The notes under the pieces are model-generated. The model was not told the origin of the DNA and searched no databases. It was given only the letters and a program-made list of their open reading frames with translations. DNA of 64,000 nucleotides from Arenicella xantha (GTDB lineage Bacteria; Pseudomonadota; Gammaproteobacteria; Arenicellales; Arenicellaceae), in NCBI RefSeq assembly GCF_003315245.1, contig NZ_QNRT01000004.1, positions 186,001 to 250,000 on the forward strand, read 5' to 3'. Each line of letters opens with the position of its first letter. The first letter of the stretch is position 1. Below are positions 38,174 to 48,768 of this stretch, one piece after another. Position numbers and translations under genes: made by a program.

Positions 38174-39097
38174 TTAGGTTTCTTTGAAGCTCTCGACAAT
38201 CAACCGAGTTAGGTATTGGTGCAACGGTGAGTTCTTAGTACGCACATGCTGAACTAGAGAAAGGGCATCGATTTTCAGGTTAATAAGGTCGTCGAGGGGT
38301 TTGCTGACGAAGTTCTCGCTGATCAGGCTTGATTCCATCAGTCGGTCTGATGCAATCATCAGCATATCTGTTTCACGTAATGTTTCTAGGCAGACCATTA
38401 AATTGGTTGTCAGAAAAGGTACGTTAGACAGAATTCCGAAGGATGCGAACAGCTTCTTCATGTCGTCGCGCGTTGTTTCAAAATTAGGGAAGTACACCGC
38501 CATGTGCTGATACTCACGGCGCTGTTCGAGCGTGATTTGATTAACATTGGCTAACGGGTGATCGTTACGCATGTACAGAACTGGTTTAATGTTCATTAAT
38601 TTATGCGTCACAAAATCGTCACTAAATCGCTTCTTAGCAACGATGGCAAAATCAAGGCTGCCAGAGCGAAGTCGGTCTTCCCATTTCGCGTCAATGTTTT
38701 GACTGAGTAACATAACCTTCGGTGCATGTTGCCGTAGCTTGTTAATAAACGCAGGCATGCCAACGCTGGCCGATGTCCCTAATGTAGCCAATGATATTGT
38801 CGCAGCGGTGTTGGCTGGATCAAACTCTTGGTTGCTCACCATTAGCTCAGTGAGCTGGCTCAATATATCGTTGACAGGGCGTTCCAGCTCAAGGGTTTTT
38901 GGGGTTGGTGTTAGGCCGTGTGAGGAGCGTACAAATAGCTCGTCTTCTAGCAGGTTACGCAAGCGATTGAGGGTTTTGCTCATAGCGGGTTGGGTCACGA
39001 ACAAGCGCTCAGCGGCTCGAGTAACGTTCTTTTCTTGTATTAAAACTTGGAACGAGACAAGTAGGTTGAGGTCAATTCGAGAGAGGGGGTCTTGCAT
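38174..39097 (-). CDS. LysR-family transcriptional regulator
   Basis: A 307-residue regulator with an N-terminal winged-helix domain: LVSFQVLIQEKNVTRAAERL, then TQPAMSKTLNRLRNLLEDEL. The C-terminal substrate-binding domain (from about 95) shows TISLATLGTSASVGMPAFI and later secondary structure typical of the family. It lies 86 bases downstream of nadB on the same strand, so the two may be cotranscribed, or it may have its own promoter in that gap. The effector cannot be told from sequence. Confidence 0.9.
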   Translation of the reverse strand: MQDPLSRIDLNLLVSFQVLIQEKNVTRAAERLFVTQPAMSKTLNRLRNLLEDELFVRSSHGLTPTPKTLELERPVNDILSQLTELMVSNQEFDPANTAATISLATLGTSASVGMPAFINKLRQHAPKVMLLSQNIDAKWEDRLRSGSLDFAIVAKKRFSDDFVTHKLMNIKPVLYMRNDHPLANVNQITLEQRREYQHMAVYFPNFETTRDDMKKLFASFGILSNVPFLTTNLMVCLETLRETDMLMIASDRLMESSLISENFVSKPLDDLINLKIDALSLVQHVRTKNSPLHQYLTRLIVESFKET

Positions 39098-39183
39098 GTT
39101 GGTACCCGATGGTTATTGGTTTTCGCTGTGCGGTCAGTCTTTGCTTATATGTAATGGAGTTTATCAAATAAATACTGTTGGTA

Positions 39184-40836
39184 TTATGTGATTGCCCATT
39201 CTTGGATTGGCGCATGACTAACAAAGTTGTTTGGTGTAAGAATTGTATCGCTGGCAAATGAGTTCATCTCTGGGTAATCCAAGGTGTAGTGTAGCCCTCG
39301 GCTCTCTTTGCGGGTTAGTGCGCACTCAATCGTAAGTTCGGCAATAGTCGCCAGATTGCGTAACTCGATCAAATCATTGCTAACGCGGAAATTGCCATAA
39401 TATTCAACGATTTCCTCTTGCAGCATTTCAATCCGATTTTTGGCCCGCTCGAGGCGTTTATTGGTTCTGACAATGCCGACGTAGTCCCACATGAAGCGAC
39501 GCATTTCATCCCAGTTATGCGATACCACTATGCGTTCGTCGGGGTCTGATACTTGGCTTTCATCCCATGCGGGTAGTTCTGGTGAAGGTTTGGCTTCTTC
39601 TTTCTTTAAGCGTGTTCGGATATCTTGAGCCGCCGACTCGGCAATTACGAGGCATTCTAATAGTGAGTTGCTTGCGAGGCGATTGGCGCCGTGCAATCCT
39701 GTGCAGCTGCTTTCGCCGACCGCATAGAGGCGCTTCATATCGGTTCGCCCCCGTAGATCGGTGAGAATGCCGCCACAGGAGTAGTGTGCGGCGGGCACCA
39801 CTGGGATTGGCTGACTGGTCATGTCATAGCCGTATTCTTTACAACTTTCGGCTATGTTGGGGAAATGGTCCAAGATAAAGTCAGCGCCTTTATGGCTAAT
39901 ATCAAGGAACACGGAGTCAAATCCACCTTTCTTCATTTCATAGTCGATAGCTCGAGCCACAATGTCGCGCGGAGCTAATTCAGCCTGCTCATGGTGCTTG
40001 TCCATAAAGCGTTCGCCGTTGGGGAGTCGAAGTAATCCGCCTTCGCCACGCACAGCTTCAGAAATCAATGATCCTTTAGCATAAGGGTGATACAGGCAAG
40101 TCGGATGGAATTGTACGAACTCCATATTGGCAATTCGGCAACCTGCGCGCCAGGCCATTGCAATGCCATCGCCAGTTGAGGTGTCGGGGTTGGTGGTATA
40201 AAGATAAGCTTTTGACGCCCCTCCGGTTGATAGCACAACGGATCTAGCACCAAAGGTTTTAACCTTGTTGTTGTCGATGTCTAAAGCGTAAGCACCATAA
40301 CAGCGGGCGCTCGGCCGGCCCAATTTTTCGGACGTTATTAAGTCAATTGCGATGTGGTTTTCAAGAATGGTGACATTCGATTGTGCGCGCACATGTTGTT
40401 CGAGTGTGGTTTCTACTTCTCGTCCGGTGGCGTCTTTGGCGTGAATAACTCGCCGATGCGAATGTCCGCCTTCGCGTGTTAAGTGATATTGGCTGTCAAC
40501 ACCGTCATACTCTGCGCCGTCAACTAAGGTGAACTTGACGCCTTTTTCGATCAGCCAATTAATGGCTGGCGGCGCGCCTTCAACAATTTTTCTAACCGCT
40601 GACTCGCGACAAAGCCCTGCGCCAGCGGTGTGCGTATCGTCAATATGCGATTGAAAGTTATCGTCGTCATCTAGCACCGCTGCGATGCCACCTTGAGCAT
40701 ATAAGCTAGAACCTTCGGTGAGCTTTCCCTTTGATAAGATGGTGATAGATACATCGTCTTCGGCGAGTCGCAAGGCTAAGCTAAGACCAGCTGCGCCGCC
40801 GCCGACTATAAGCACATCTGAGAAATGGGTCGTCAT
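39184..40836 (-). CDS. nadB: L-aspartate oxidase
   Basis: Flavoenzyme of quinolinate synthesis that oxidises aspartate to iminoaspartate for NAD biosynthesis. The 550-residue protein is related to SdhA: it starts with [20 protein letters not shown], has [46 protein letters not shown] and [18 protein letters not shown]. The C-terminal helical domain covers about 420-550. Unlike SdhA it lacks the histidine for covalent FAD (LYAQGG). It is divergent from lepA. nadA is not adjacent. Confidence 0.95.
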   Translation of the reverse strand: MTTHFSDVLIVGGGAAGLSLALRLAEDDVSITILSKGKLTEGSSLYAQGGIAAVLDDDDNFQSHIDDTHTAGAGLCRESAVRKIVEGAPPAINWLIEKGVKFTLVDGAEYDGVDSQYHLTREGGHSHRRVIHAKDATGREVETTLEQHVRAQSNVTILENHIAIDLITSEKLGRPSARCYGAYALDIDNNKVKTFGARSVVLSTGGASKAYLYTTNPDTSTGDGIAMAWRAGCRIANMEFVQFHPTCLYHPYAKGSLISEAVRGEGGLLRLPNGERFMDKHHEQAELAPRDIVARAIDYEMKKGGFDSVFLDISHKGADFILDHFPNIAESCKEYGYDMTSQPIPVVPAAHYSCGGILTDLRGRTDMKRLYAVGESSCTGLHGANRLASNSLLECLVIAESAAQDIRTRLKKEEAKPSPELPAWDESQVSDPDERIVVSHNWDEMRRFMWDYVGIVRTNKRLERAKNRIEMLQEEIVEYYGNFRVSNDLIELRNLATIAELTIECALTRKESRGLHYTLDYPEMNSFASDTILTPNNFVSHAPIQEWAIT

Positions 40837-40947
40837 ATGAATATTGCCAAATTTGCCTGAATATATAAAGGTTTAGCCAGTATAGCGCAGCCTTTCGCCG
40901 AATCGCTGAAATGAGTGAAAGATTGCTTACTAATCTTACTGGGTGTT

Positions 40948-40956
40948 TGCTAAAAT
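40948..40956 (+). promoter_or_regulatory. Candidate lepA promoter, extended -10
   Basis: TGCTAAAAT is an extended -10 motif about 100 bases upstream of the lepA ATG. No strong -35 was found. The divergent nadB gene begins about 110 bases to the left, so this gap serves both genes. Confidence 0.35.
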
Positions 40957-41056
40957 AGCGCGTCGCGAGCGTTTTCCGCTCGTTTTTTCATTGTTAACCG
41001 GATTTCGACACCCTAATAGCCATTTAGAGCGCGTTTTTGTGCTCCAACAGAGAAAA

Positions 41057-42862
41057 ATGTCGCACGATATAACCAAAATTCGCAATTTTTCGATCATTGC
41101 TCACATTGATCACGGTAAGTCCACCTTGGCGGACCGATTCATTAGTGTGTGTGGTGGTTTGACTCAGCGAGAAATGGCTGAGCAAGTGCTCGATTCCATG
41201 GATATTGAGCGAGAGCGCGGAATCACTATTAAGGCTCAGAGTGTTGCTCTGAAGTTTCTCAGCAAAGACGGGAATATCTATCATTTGAATATGATTGATA
41301 CGCCTGGTCACGTGGATTTTTCGTATGAAGTTTCACGCTCGTTGACGGCTTGCGAAGGTGCCCTATTGGTTGTGGATGCTTCCCAGGGTGTTGAGGCTCA
41401 AACGGTGGCGAATTGTTACACCGCGGTCGACCTTGGTTTAGAAGTATTGCCGGTATTGAATAAAATCGATTTGCCGGCCGCTGATGTGGACCGAGTCAGC
41501 GAGGAGATCGAAGACGTAGTCGGCATTGATTGTTCCGGCGCGTTGCATGTGAGTGCCAAAAGCGGTCTTGGTGTTGAAGCATTGTTGGAACAAATAGTGA
41601 CGGTGTTGCCACACCCGACTGGTGATCCGGATGCGCCATTGCAGGCGTTGATTATGGATTCATGGTTCGATAATTATCTTGGTGTGGTGTCATTGATCCG
41701 TGTGGTTCAAGGATCAATAAAAAAACGTGATCGTATTAAGATGATGTCGACTGGCGTCGAATACGGTGTTGAAGATCTCGGTGTATTTACTCCTAAGCGG
41801 GTACCCAAGAACGAACTATTGATCGGTGAGGTGGGTTACCTTATCTCCGGCGCAAAAGAAATTACCGCCGCTAAAGTTGGTGACACGGTTACGTTGGCAA
41901 AGCACGGTGTCGATACCGCATTGCCTGGGTTTAAAGAGGTTCAGCCGCGCGTGTTTGCTGGCTTGTACCCAATCAATTCGGCTGACTACGACTCGTTTCG
42001 TGACGCGCTCGGAAAGCTACGGCTGAATGATGCCTCCTTGGTTTATGATCCAGAGGTTTCAGATGCGTTAGGGTTGGGATTTCGCTGTGGCTTTTTAGGC
42101 ATGCTGCACATGGAAATTATCCAAGAGCGCCTAGAACGCGAATACGATATGGATCTTATTACCACTGCACCGACAGTGGTTTATCGAGTGTTACTAAAAA
42201 ATGGCGAGCTGATCGAAGTTGATAACCCTTCGGCGCTGCCTGACTTATCTAAAATCGAAGAAATTCAAGAACCAATTATCGACGCTAATATGCTAATGCC
42301 AGAAGAGTATATCGGCGCGGTTATGACCTTGTGTATGGAAAAAAGAGGTATTCAGAAGAATATTCAGTATCTCGGTCGCCAGGTTATGTTGCATTTTGAG
42401 CTGCCGTTGAATGAGGTAGTGATGGACTTTTTTGACCGTTTAAAGTCAGTTAGCCGCGGTTACGCATCACTCGACTATCAGATCAAAGAATACCGGCCTA
42501 CCGATATGGTTAAGGTCGACGTATTGATCAATGGCGAGCCGGTCGACCCGTTAGCTATTCTGGTTCACCGCGATCAATCAATTTATCGCGGTAGAGAACT
42601 TGTTAAGCGAATGCGCGAATTGATTCCTCGGCAAATGTTTGATGTGGCTATTCAAGCGGCGATTGGCGCTAAGGTGATTGCGCGTGAAACGGTTAAGGCT
42701 TTGCGTAAAAATGTCACGGCAAAATGCTATGGTGGCGATCTATCACGCAAACGTAAGCTGTTGGAAAAACAAAAAGAAGGCAAAAAGCGCATGAAGCAAA
42801 TTGGTTCTGTGGAAATTCCACAAGAAGCCTTTTTAGCAGTTCTTAAGACCTCAGGAGATTGA
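41057..42862 (+). CDS. lepA: Elongation factor 4 (back-translocating GTPase)
   Basis: Ribosome-associated translational GTPase. The 601-residue protein starts [24 protein letters not shown], and has the G motifs [26 protein letters not shown], plus a full EF4-type C-terminal domain ([20 protein letters not shown]). The open frame extends 38 codons upstream (from 40943) but the family start is at ATG 41057, and the upstream stretch overlaps the promoter. lepB overlaps its stop codon by one base. Confidence 0.96.
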   Translation: MSHDITKIRNFSIIAHIDHGKSTLADRFISVCGGLTQREMAEQVLDSMDIERERGITIKAQSVALKFLSKDGNIYHLNMIDTPGHVDFSYEVSRSLTACEGALLVVDASQGVEAQTVANCYTAVDLGLEVLPVLNKIDLPAADVDRVSEEIEDVVGIDCSGALHVSAKSGLGVEALLEQIVTVLPHPTGDPDAPLQALIMDSWFDNYLGVVSLIRVVQGSIKKRDRIKMMSTGVEYGVEDLGVFTPKRVPKNELLIGEVGYLISGAKEITAAKVGDTVTLAKHGVDTALPGFKEVQPRVFAGLYPINSADYDSFRDALGKLRLNDASLVYDPEVSDALGLGFRCGFLGMLHMEIIQERLEREYDMDLITTAPTVVYRVLLKNGELIEVDNPSALPDLSKIEEIQEPIIDANMLMPEEYIGAVMTLCMEKRGIQKNIQYLGRQVMLHFELPLNEVVMDFFDRLKSVSRGYASLDYQIKEYRPTDMVKVDVLINGEPVDPLAILVHRDQSIYRGRELVKRMRELIPRQMFDVAIQAAIGAKVIARETVKALRKNVTAKCYGGDLSRKRKLLEKQKEGKKRMKQIGSVEIPQEAFLAVLKTSGD

Positions 42863-43680
42863 TGGTGTTTGAAATAGTATTATTTGGATTGGTCGTATTA
42901 TCGGGTGTGGTGATTCTGTTTTGCCGCTTTGTGGTGCCGAGTCTGGCAAAGAAGCAGCCCGAGCCATGGTACTTGGATTACGCGAGATCATTTTTCCCGG
43001 TTCTGCTATTGGTGTTTTTGTTACGCGGATTTGTTGCAGAGCCATTTAGAATTCCGTCTGGATCAATGTATCCAACGCTGGAAGTCGGCGATTTTATTTT
43101 GGTCAACAAGTTCTCGTATGGCTTGCGATTGCCGATCGTACGTACCAAAGTGTTTGAAATCGGTGATCCGCAACGTGGAGATATTGTGGTGTTCAAATAT
43201 CCACGTGATCCCAAGCAGAGTTACATTAAGCGCTTAATTGGTTTGCCCGGTGATATTATTCAGTATCGAGATTCGACGCTTTACATCAATGGCGAAAAGT
43301 TAGACCAACAAGTTCTTGGCGAATTTAAGTATCGCGACCAAGCGGATCAATGGCACACATCAATTGAGTGGGAGCAGGTAATTCCAACCTCAACAGACGC
43401 CGATGGTGTAGCCGTAAAATATGGCATCTTGCAAGATAATCGTCGCAGTAAAGGTGCATGGAAAGTTCCAGAAGGCCAATACTTTATGATGGGCGACAAC
43501 CGCGGAAACAGTGCGGATAGTCGAGTTTGGGGCTTTCTACCCGAAGAAAATATCGTTGGGAAGGCGTTTTTTGTGTGGATGAGCTGGGGCGATGAGGATA
43601 ATGAAGAAGGCGGCGGACTTGACTTCGACCGTATAGGAACCCGCGTTCAAGCTGAAATTGTCAACACTGGTGCAAATTAG
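42862..43680 (+). CDS. lepB: Signal peptidase I
   Basis: Inner-membrane protease that removes signal peptides from exported proteins. The 272-residue protein has two N-terminal membrane helices (about 1-22 and 42-58), the catalytic Ser68 in FRIPSGSMYPTLEVGD and the general base Lys123 in SYIKRLIGLPGD, followed by the later conserved MMGDNRGNSADSRVWG. I use the ATG at 42862, which overlaps the lepA stop codon; a TTG three bases earlier is less likely. The next gene encodes a DUF4845 protein, as in other gammaproteobacteria. Confidence 0.96.
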   Translation: MVFEIVLFGLVVLSGVVILFCRFVVPSLAKKQPEPWYLDYARSFFPVLLLVFLLRGFVAEPFRIPSGSMYPTLEVGDFILVNKFSYGLRLPIVRTKVFEIGDPQRGDIVVFKYPRDPKQSYIKRLIGLPGDIIQYRDSTLYINGEKLDQQVLGEFKYRDQADQWHTSIEWEQVIPTSTDADGVAVKYGILQDNRRSKGAWKVPEGQYFMMGDNRGNSADSRVWGFLPEENIVGKAFFVWMSWGDEDNEEGGGLDFDRIGTRVQAEIVNTGAN

Positions 43681-43725
43681 CTGATTACGCTAACCTAGTA
43701 CTGCAAAGTCTATGAGGAAATGAAA

Positions 43726-44142
43726 ATGACGAATAGTAAAACTCAATTTAAATCTATCAAACATCAAGGTGGTTGGACGTTTTGGAGTATGGCGTTCACT
43801 TTGAGTGTGTTGATGTTCTTTGCTTATGTTGGAATGCAGCTGGTGCCAGTTTATTCGGCTAATCAAAACATACAAAATGCAATTTTTCGCAGTGTCGAAG
43901 GTTCAGACCTCAGAAAGGTCTCCAGGGCTGAAGTTATTAAGCGTATCAATCAGCAGCTATACCTTGATGGATCTCACAAAATTCTTGATTACAAGAATGA
44001 TTTAAAAATAACTCGAAGCCGAAACAGTTTTCTTGTGCAAGCCAAGTATGAGCGTAAGGTTCCACTATTTTTCAATATTAGTGTTGCTGTTGATTTTAGT
44101 CCTAAAGCGCAATGTGATCTAAATGGACGTTGTACTTCATAA
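43726..44142 (+). CDS. DUF4845 single-pass membrane protein
   Basis: Small protein of about 138 residues with one membrane helix near residues 20-40 (WSMAFTLSVLMFFAYVGMQL) and a short periplasmic domain. DUF4845 genes usually stand between lepB and rnc in gammaproteobacteria; the function is unknown. There are two nearby ATG codons (43720 and 43726). The GAGGA ribosome-binding site at 43714-43718 is one base from the first and seven from the second, so I choose the second. Confidence 0.85.
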   Translation: MTNSKTQFKSIKHQGGWTFWSMAFTLSVLMFFAYVGMQLVPVYSANQNIQNAIFRSVEGSDLRKVSRAEVIKRINQQLYLDGSHKILDYKNDLKITRSRNSFLVQAKYERKVPLFFNISVAVDFSPKAQCDLNGRCTS

Positions 44143-44175
44143 ATTATTTGGAATTCAATTTTTCCAGCAGCACTC

Positions 44176-44871
44176 ATGAAGCAAAATCAACTTTCTGCGT
44201 TAATGCGGAAGCTCGACTATGAGTTTAATGATACTAAACTTTTGATACTGGCATTAACTCACCGAAGTAAGGGGTCTAATAACTACGAGCGTCTTGAATT
44301 TTTAGGTGACAGTATTTTAGGTTTTGTAGTCGCTGAATTTCTTTTTAAAAAGTTCCCCAAACTGGCGGAAGGGAAACTGAGTCGGATGCGCTCCAGTTTA
44401 GTTAGAAAAGAAACCTTGGCCCTAGTGGCGCGCGAACTGGACCTGTCGTCATTTCTGATTCTGGGCGAAGGCGAACTTAAAAGTGGCGGTTTTAATCGAG
44501 ATTCGATTCTTGCCGATACAGTTGAAAGTCTTATCGGCGCGATCTATCTCGACTCCAATTTTGACGCGGCAAGTCGATTTATCTATACACGCTTCCGGAC
44601 CTATTTGGATGCTGTTTCTGAAGAATCCACGTTTAAAGATGCCAAAAGTCGCCTACAAGAAGCCATGCAAAAACAAGGGCTGCCACTGCCTAATTACGAT
44701 ATTGTCGAGGCAGTGGGCGAACAACACAATCAACGGTTTACGGTAGAATGTTCTCTGCCTGATTCACCGATCTCTTCTCAAGCTACGGCGCGTTCTCGAC
44801 GTCAGGCTGAACAAAAGGCTGCTGCTGAAGTTCTTCAGTTGGTCAAACAAGTAAACGTAAATGGTGGTTAG
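44176..44871 (+). CDS. rnc: Ribonuclease III
   Basis: Double-stranded RNA endonuclease for rRNA and mRNA processing. The 231-residue protein has the RNase III domain with the signature NNYERLEFLGDSILGFVVAE, whose Glu and Asp coordinate metal, and ADTVESLIGAIYLDSNF for the second acidic pair. The dsRNA-binding domain covers about 155-225 (AKSRLQEAMQKQGLPLPNYD). It is directly followed by era (the era GTG is the next base after its stop). Confidence 0.96.
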   Translation: MKQNQLSALMRKLDYEFNDTKLLILALTHRSKGSNNYERLEFLGDSILGFVVAEFLFKKFPKLAEGKLSRMRSSLVRKETLALVARELDLSSFLILGEGELKSGGFNRDSILADTVESLIGAIYLDSNFDAASRFIYTRFRTYLDAVSEESTFKDAKSRLQEAMQKQGLPLPNYDIVEAVGEQHNQRFTVECSLPDSPISSQATARSRRQAEQKAAAEVLQLVKQVNVNGG

Positions 44872-45816
44872 GTGGATACTCCTAAGAATTCAGATCAAGC
44901 TGCAGACTTCAAGTTTGGATACGTCACCATTATCGGTAAGCCGAATGTTGGTAAGTCGACGTTGATGAACCGAATTATCGGTCAAAAGATTAGCATTACC
45001 TCGCATCGAGCACAGACCACGCGTCATCGTATTTTAGGGATTCATACGGATCCCGAAAAGCAAATTGTGTTTGTCGATACGCCAGGGATTCACTCGGTGG
45101 CAAAAAAATCAAACCGCAAAACGATCAATCGGGTGATTAACAAAACCGCCATATCGAGTATCGATGGTGTTGATGTAGTTTGTCTGATGATCCCTGCTAA
45201 TGGTTGGACCGATGGCGATAAGTTGGTGTTAAAGGCTTTGGAGCATGTTACGACCCCGGTAGTGTTGGTCATTAATAAGCTTGATAAATTGAGGTCTATC
45301 AACGATTTGTTACCGTTGATCGCTGAGTCAAATGAGTTGTATAAGTTTGCTGATATTGTGCCTGTAAGCGCTATTGGCCGCGGTCATAATGATAATGTAG
45401 ATCGTTTAATGGAGGTGTTGGCAACGCACTTGCCTCATGCTCCAGCGGGCTTTGACGAAGATCAAATTACTGATCGAAGCTTCCGCTTTTTAGTGTCTGA
45501 ACTAGTTCGTGAGCAATTATTTCGACGGCTTGGTGACGAGCTACCGTATGCGACTGCAGTTGAAGTAACCGAATTCGTTTTAGAGCCCGAACGCGCTTTA
45601 ATAAATTGTGATATCTGGGTTGAAAAGGATTCACATAAGTCCATGGTGATTGGTAAAAAGGGCGAAGCATTAAAACAAATTGGCACGTTTGCACGTAAAA
45701 ATAGCGAAGTGCTTTTAGAGCGGAAAGTGTTCTTGGAGCTTTTTGTTAAAGTTCGATCAGGCTGGTCCGATAATGCTCGGGATTTATACAGCTTGGGTTA
45801 TGACGAAGGAAGCTAG
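44872..45816 (+). CDS. era: GTPase Era
   Basis: Ribosome assembly GTPase that binds the 3' end of 16S rRNA. The 314-residue protein has the G motifs GKPNVGKSTLMNRIIG, THRAQTTRH, DTPGIH and NKLD, and the C-terminal KH domain (ESFRV-type, here EKDSHKSMVIGKKGEALKQI). It starts at GTG with no gap to rnc. recO follows after 43 bases. Confidence 0.96.
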   Translation: MDTPKNSDQAADFKFGYVTIIGKPNVGKSTLMNRIIGQKISITSHRAQTTRHRILGIHTDPEKQIVFVDTPGIHSVAKKSNRKTINRVINKTAISSIDGVDVVCLMIPANGWTDGDKLVLKALEHVTTPVVLVINKLDKLRSINDLLPLIAESNELYKFADIVPVSAIGRGHNDNVDRLMEVLATHLPHAPAGFDEDQITDRSFRFLVSELVREQLFRRLGDELPYATAVEVTEFVLEPERALINCDIWVEKDSHKSMVIGKKGEALKQIGTFARKNSEVLLERKVFLELFVKVRSGWSDNARDLYSLGYDEGS

Positions 45817-45859
45817 TTAGCGATTCCCGCTACGTCGCAATAGTCATTTAATTTAGGGT

Positions 45860-46597
45860 ATGCGTGTTCATCAACAAAAAGCGTATATATTGCTGAATCG
45901 ACCCTATAGTGAAACCTCTTGGATCGTCGAAATATTTAGTCGCGAATTCGGTCGATTAGCGTTGATGGCTAAGGGCGCGCGGCGCTTGAAGTCTAAGCAG
46001 AAGGGCGTGCTAATTCCGTTTCAACCTACCTTGTTGAGCTGGACTGGTAAAGGCGAAATTCCCACTCTGACATCGGCTGAGATAGATATCAGCGAGTTTG
46101 ACCTCGGCTCACAAGAGATTCGTGGTGATGGCCTAGTATGTGGTTTTTACTGTAATGAACTGTTGGTCAATTTACTTCACCGTCATGACCCGCATGCACA
46201 GCTCTACGACAACTACCACTCTACAATTATGCAATTAGCGAGTCCTGCGAATGCCAGCAATTTGACAGTGTTGTTGCGAGGCTTTGAGCGTCAAGTAATG
46301 AAAGAAACTGGCTACGAAATAGATTTTCTTTACGAGGCCGATGGTAAAACAGCGTTGCTTGATGATGCTCATTACTGCTTTCAACCAGGTCAGGGGTTTG
46401 TGCGTTTAGCGGGCCAACAATATAATTCTGTGCTTGGTGCGATTATTAAGTCACTCGCGAGTGATGCTATCTTCGCGCTATCAAGCGAGCAGCAGTCTCA
46501 AGGTAAGCGTTTGATGCGTGATATATTGGGTCAAAGCATGGGACGAAAACAAATAATAAGCCGCGCGCTGTTTTACCCAAAGCCGCGTAGCAGTTAA
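45860..46597 (+). CDS. recO: DNA repair protein RecO
   Basis: RecFOR mediator that loads RecA onto single-stranded DNA. The 245-residue protein has the N-terminal OB-fold (AYILLNRPYSETSWIVEIFS, KGARRLKSKQKGVLIPFQ) and a helical C-terminal region with VCGFYCNELLVNLLHRHDPH. The zinc-binding cysteines of some RecO proteins are not evident, as in many gammaproteobacteria. It lies between era and pdxJ in the usual order. Confidence 0.94.
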   Translation: MRVHQQKAYILLNRPYSETSWIVEIFSREFGRLALMAKGARRLKSKQKGVLIPFQPTLLSWTGKGEIPTLTSAEIDISEFDLGSQEIRGDGLVCGFYCNELLVNLLHRHDPHAQLYDNYHSTIMQLASPANASNLTVLLRGFERQVMKETGYEIDFLYEADGKTALLDDAHYCFQPGQGFVRLAGQQYNSVLGAIIKSLASDAIFALSSEQQSQGKRLMRDILGQSMGRKQIISRALFYPKPRSS

Positions 46598-46631
46598 CGA
46601 AAAGAAAGTTAATCGAGAGTTAATAGCCATC

Positions 46632-47390
46632 ATGACAACGCACCACACCATTCAGCTCGGCGTAAATGTCGACCATATCGCCACGCTAAGGCAGGCTAGG
46701 GGTACCACCTATCCTGATCCAGCTCAGGCCGCCGATATTGCTCGGCAAGCAGGCGCTGACGGCGTTACGGTCCATTTACGCGAAGACCGGCGACATATTC
46801 AGGACCAAGATGTGTACACCATTCGTAGCAATGTTGCGTTGCCAATGAATCTGGAGATGGCAACCACCGACGACATGTTGAAAATTGCGCTCAAGGTTAA
46901 ACCCTATGAATGTTGTTTGGTGCCTGAAAAACGCGAAGAGTTGACAACAGAAGGCGGTTTGAACGTGGTTGCACAAATGGGGGCAATGCAAGATTATGTT
47001 GCTGCTCTAAAAGCTTGTGGCGCGCGGGTATCGCTGTTTATTGATCCTGAACCCTCTCAGATAGAGGCTAGTAAACAAGTCGGGGCTGACATTGTCGAAC
47101 TACATACTGGGCAATACGCGGATCAGCAAGGCGACCAACAGCAGTGTGAACTCGAACGTATTCAATACGCATCAAGCTTTGCGCATCAGTTAGGTTTACA
47201 AGTTAACGCTGGACACGGTCTGCACTACCAAAATGTTATTCCAGTTGCTCAGATTCCTGAAATTGTTTGTCTAAATATTGGGCACTCAATTGTGTCTCGC
47301 GCTGCGATCACAGGCTTCTATGAAGCGGTCTTCGCGATGAAACAAATTCTGAATGGCGCTCGGTTGGAGGCTGAAGGAAGTGGAATGTAA
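46632..47390 (+). CDS. pdxJ: Pyridoxine 5'-phosphate synthase
   Basis: Final enzyme of the DXP-dependent vitamin B6 pathway. The 252-residue TIM-barrel protein shows LGVNVDHIATLRQARGTTYP, ADGVTVHLREDRRHIQDQDV and HTGQYADQ, the substrate-binding positions, and GHGLHYQNV near the end. It is the last gene of the lepA-lepB-rnc-era-recO block. acpS, often next in other genomes, is not found here. Confidence 0.96.
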   Translation: MTTHHTIQLGVNVDHIATLRQARGTTYPDPAQAADIARQAGADGVTVHLREDRRHIQDQDVYTIRSNVALPMNLEMATTDDMLKIALKVKPYECCLVPEKREELTTEGGLNVVAQMGAMQDYVAALKACGARVSLFIDPEPSQIEASKQVGADIVELHTGQYADQQGDQQQCELERIQYASSFAHQLGLQVNAGHGLHYQNVIPVAQIPEIVCLNIGHSIVSRAAITGFYEAVFAMKQILNGARLEAEGSGM

Positions 47391-47432
47391 CGATTGCGTG
47401 CGCTAGGTAATGCTACTGAATCGCTTGTTCGC

Positions 47433-48071
47433 TTAGATTTCCTTCTTATATAACTTATAAAGTTTAAGCACCTTTGAAACGTAGTCTTGAGTTTCTGGGT
47501 AGGGCGGAATTCCTTGATACTTACTGACTGCGCCCTCGCCAGCATTGTATGCGGCCAGCGATAGCTCTTTATTGCCGTTGTAACGCTCCATTAGGTCTTT
47601 TAAGTGCTGGACTCCGGCATTCATATTCAAGTTGGGGTTGAAATGGTCTTGCTTGAGCTGGTAATTTGCGGCGGTACCCGGCATGAGTTGCATTAGCCCC
47701 ATCGCGCCAGCGCGTGAAATCGCTGCTGGGTCGAAAGCTGACTCGATGTGGATGACGGCTTTTACGAAGGAGGGTTCGAGGTCATACTTAAGTGCGACGT
47801 TGACAATTAGTGCGTCGTACTGAGATTTAATCGGTTTGGCGTAGTAAGGTGAGCGGCTACGCGCCGCGCCATATGGTTTAGTCGCATAACTGCGTTCTAA
47901 GCTATAACCTTGCTTATTTACCTTTTTATCGGTAATTAGTTTGCTGCCATCGGGCGTCACATAGACGTAGACCGTAGCAAAAACCGGCGAGGCTGCACAG
48001 ATTAATATCGCCAAGCCTAGAGCTAGGGTTATTTTACTGAGTATAATTGAGGATATAGTATGTCGGCGCAT
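47433..48071 (-). CDS. Lytic transglycosylase with DUF4124 and SLT domains
   Basis: Periplasmic peptidoglycan lytic transglycosylase of 212 residues. It has a signal peptide (ALGLAILICAASPVFA), a DUF4124-type segment (VYVYVTPDGSKLITDKK), then the SLT domain with catalytic Glu in AVIHIESAFDPAAISRAGAM and later GLMQLMPGTAANY and LAAYNAGEGAV. It is convergent with pdxJ and divergent from yajQ. It may act in septum or secretion-envelope remodelling, but nothing in the context decides this. Confidence 0.92.
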   Translation of the reverse strand: MRRHTISSIILSKITLALGLAILICAASPVFATVYVYVTPDGSKLITDKKVNKQGYSLERSYATKPYGAARSRSPYYAKPIKSQYDALIVNVALKYDLEPSFVKAVIHIESAFDPAAISRAGAMGLMQLMPGTAANYQLKQDHFNPNLNMNAGVQHLKDLMERYNGNKELSLAAYNAGEGAVSKYQGIPPYPETQDYVSKVLKLYKLYKKEI

Positions 48072-48237
48072 AAACTAGCTGGTTTAATCTTGTTTGAAAG
48101 CTAATGCTTCGTGGCAAGGTCTTGAGCAATGTGGTTGTATTAATTATGAATCTTAGTATGAACTTTCGCTATGGTACAGTATGAGTCGACAATTAATTAA
48201 CCCATTTTTTTTGATATTTTGATATTAAGAGTCTGTT

Positions 48238-48723
48238 ATGCCGTCATTTGATGTTGTGTCTGAAATAGATAAGCCCGAGCTAAGCAATGCTTTGCATCAG
48301 GCCAATAAAGAGTTAGGAACACGTTTTGATTTTAAAGGCACTGATGCACGCGTTGAGCTTAGCGAGTCGACGATGACAGTGTTTGCGGACAATGAGTTTC
48401 AAGTTAAGCAGGCGGTCGAGGTCTTATGTCTGAAGTTGGCCGCGCGAGGTATTGACTTGGCGTGTTTGGATTATCAGCGAATTGAAGAGATTGGTGGCGG
48501 CAAGGCCAAACAAATCATTTTGCTAAAAGAGGGTATAAACTCGGATCTTGGGCGCAAGTTAGTTAAGCAAATTAAAGATAAGAAACTAAAGGTGCAAACC
48601 GCAATACAAGGTGATCAACTTCGCATCACTGGTAAGAAGCGAGATGATTTGCAGACGGTAATCGCCTTTTTGCGCGAAGCGGACGCTGGTATTCCGCTGC
48701 AATTTAATAATTTTAGAGATTAA
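48238..48723 (+). CDS. YajQ-family nucleotide-binding protein
   Basis: A 161-residue UPF0234/YajQ-family protein. The N-terminus PSFDVVSEIDKPELSNALHQ and FDFKGTDARVEL are characteristic, as is the duplicated alpha/beta fold ending with LQTVIAFLREADAGIPLQF. Some YajQ homologues bind cyclic di-GMP; whether this one does is unknown. It is a single gene ahead of the DsbC-like gene. Confidence 0.93.
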   Translation: MPSFDVVSEIDKPELSNALHQANKELGTRFDFKGTDARVELSESTMTVFADNEFQVKQAVEVLCLKLAARGIDLACLDYQRIEEIGGGKAKQIILLKEGINSDLGRKLVKQIKDKKLKVQTAIQGDQLRITGKKRDDLQTVIAFLREADAGIPLQFNNFRD

Positions 48724-48768
48724 GGGCTCAAACCTTTGGTCAACCAATTACACAACAGGAATGTCTGA

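Noticed and set aside
40943-41056. 38-codon upstream extension of lepA
   Set aside because: EF4 proteins begin at the [10 protein letters not shown] position; the extension overlaps the predicted promoter and has no family similarity.
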